Origin: Streptococcus sp. 596553 | GTDB taxonomy: Bacteria > Bacillota > Bacilli > Lactobacillales > Streptococcaceae | Assembly (NCBI RefSeq): GCF_900411395.1 | Contig: NZ_OXCQ01000001.1 | Location: 186,001 to 250,000 of the forward strand | Reading direction: 5' to 3' | Length of the DNA stretch: 64,000 bases | In this document: positions 63,922 to 64,000 of the stretch, in pieces | How the letters are laid out: each line of letters begins with the position of its first letter | Numbering within the stretch: the stretch's first letter is position 1 | Translations under genes and position numbers: made by a program | The notes under the pieces: generated by a model | Database searches by the model: none | What the model was told of the DNA's origin: nothing | Seen by the model: the letters and a program-made list of their open reading frames with translations, nothing else

Positions 63922-64000
63922 TGTGGGAAAAATAGCAAATTCATTCTGCTAGACTAACTTCTTATTTACAACTATAAGATACTATGTTGTCTAGCAAGTG
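63922..64000 (+). other. Tail of the window after aguB
   Basis: No gene is seen. TGCTAGAC (about 63947) and GTCTAGCA (about 63990) form an inverted pair without a T-run. The structure may be completed beyond the window edge. Confidence 0.3.

Overview
The window is a chromosomal segment of a mitis-group Streptococcus (S. pneumoniae, S. pseudopneumoniae or S. mitis; I cannot separate them by eye). Reasons: low GC; four BOX repeats with the boxA/boxB/boxC layout known from pneumococcus and close relatives; a tmRNA tag reading AKNNTSYALAA; and a gene order (rpsA, dnaX, suf, pbp3, ssrA, fru, ftsK, thiI, hsd, pepX, dnaE, pfkA, pyk, tex, polyamine cluster) that I recall from the pneumococcal chromosome.

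Layout. 1-4.4 kb: DUF2969 gene, tRNA-Tyr, tRNA-Gln, rpsA, free-methionine-sulfoxide reductase, dnaX. 4.4-9.8 kb: complete sufCDSUB iron-sulfur operon. 9.8-15 kb: penicillin-binding protein 3 (minus strand), an AI-2E-family permease, ssrA (tmRNA) followed by phased 10-bp repeats, an NRAMP metal transporter, tRNA-Ser (minus). 15.1-18.8 kb: fruRKA fructose operon. 18.8-19.7 kb: an AT-rich gene of unknown function between two identical 29-bp terminator copies. 19.8-28.2 kb: ftsK, a low-complexity membrane protein whose stop codon lies in a BOX element, an IscS-type desulfurase with thiI, and an esterase/esterase/ATP-grasp trio. 28.4-34.5 kb: type I restriction-modification locus with intact hsdM, an hsdS with an unusual C-terminus, and hsdR broken inside its nuclease motif. 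34.7-43.9 kb: BOX, pepX-argR (minus), dnaE, pfkA, pyk. 43.9-45.5 kb: decayed mobile-element remains (tyrosine-integrase fragment with catalytic Tyr replaced by Cys, S24 repressor pseudogene, a consensus promoter with operator-like repeats). 45.5-49.1 kb: DUF4300 lipoprotein, small genes, and a minus-strand operon of a DUF318-type permease with a DUF1980 partner. 49.1-52.3 kb: BOX with doubled boxB, tex, sprT-like gene, PspC-domain protein. 52.4-56.5 kb: BceAB-type ABC transporter with a TTACA-N4-TGTAA operator upstream, and a VIT1/CCC1-family protein. 56.8-64 kb: a roughly 330-nt structured RNA candidate with its own promoter and terminator, then a six-gene polyamine operon (decarboxylase, speE, CASDH-like, nspC, aguA, aguB).

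Most genes are housekeeping and tightly packed, with 4-bp or shorter overlaps in the suf, fru and polyamine operons. Four plus-strand genes (the fRMsr gene, the DUF3272 gene, ftsK, tex) have an extended -10 element exactly 6 nt before ATG and no Shine-Dalgarno sequence, so they are probably leaderless. Accessory content is concentrated in the terminator-flanked gene at 18.9 kb, the hsd locus and the decayed element at 44-45.5 kb. The least explained items are the terminator-flanked membrane protein and the structured RNA before the polyamine operon.
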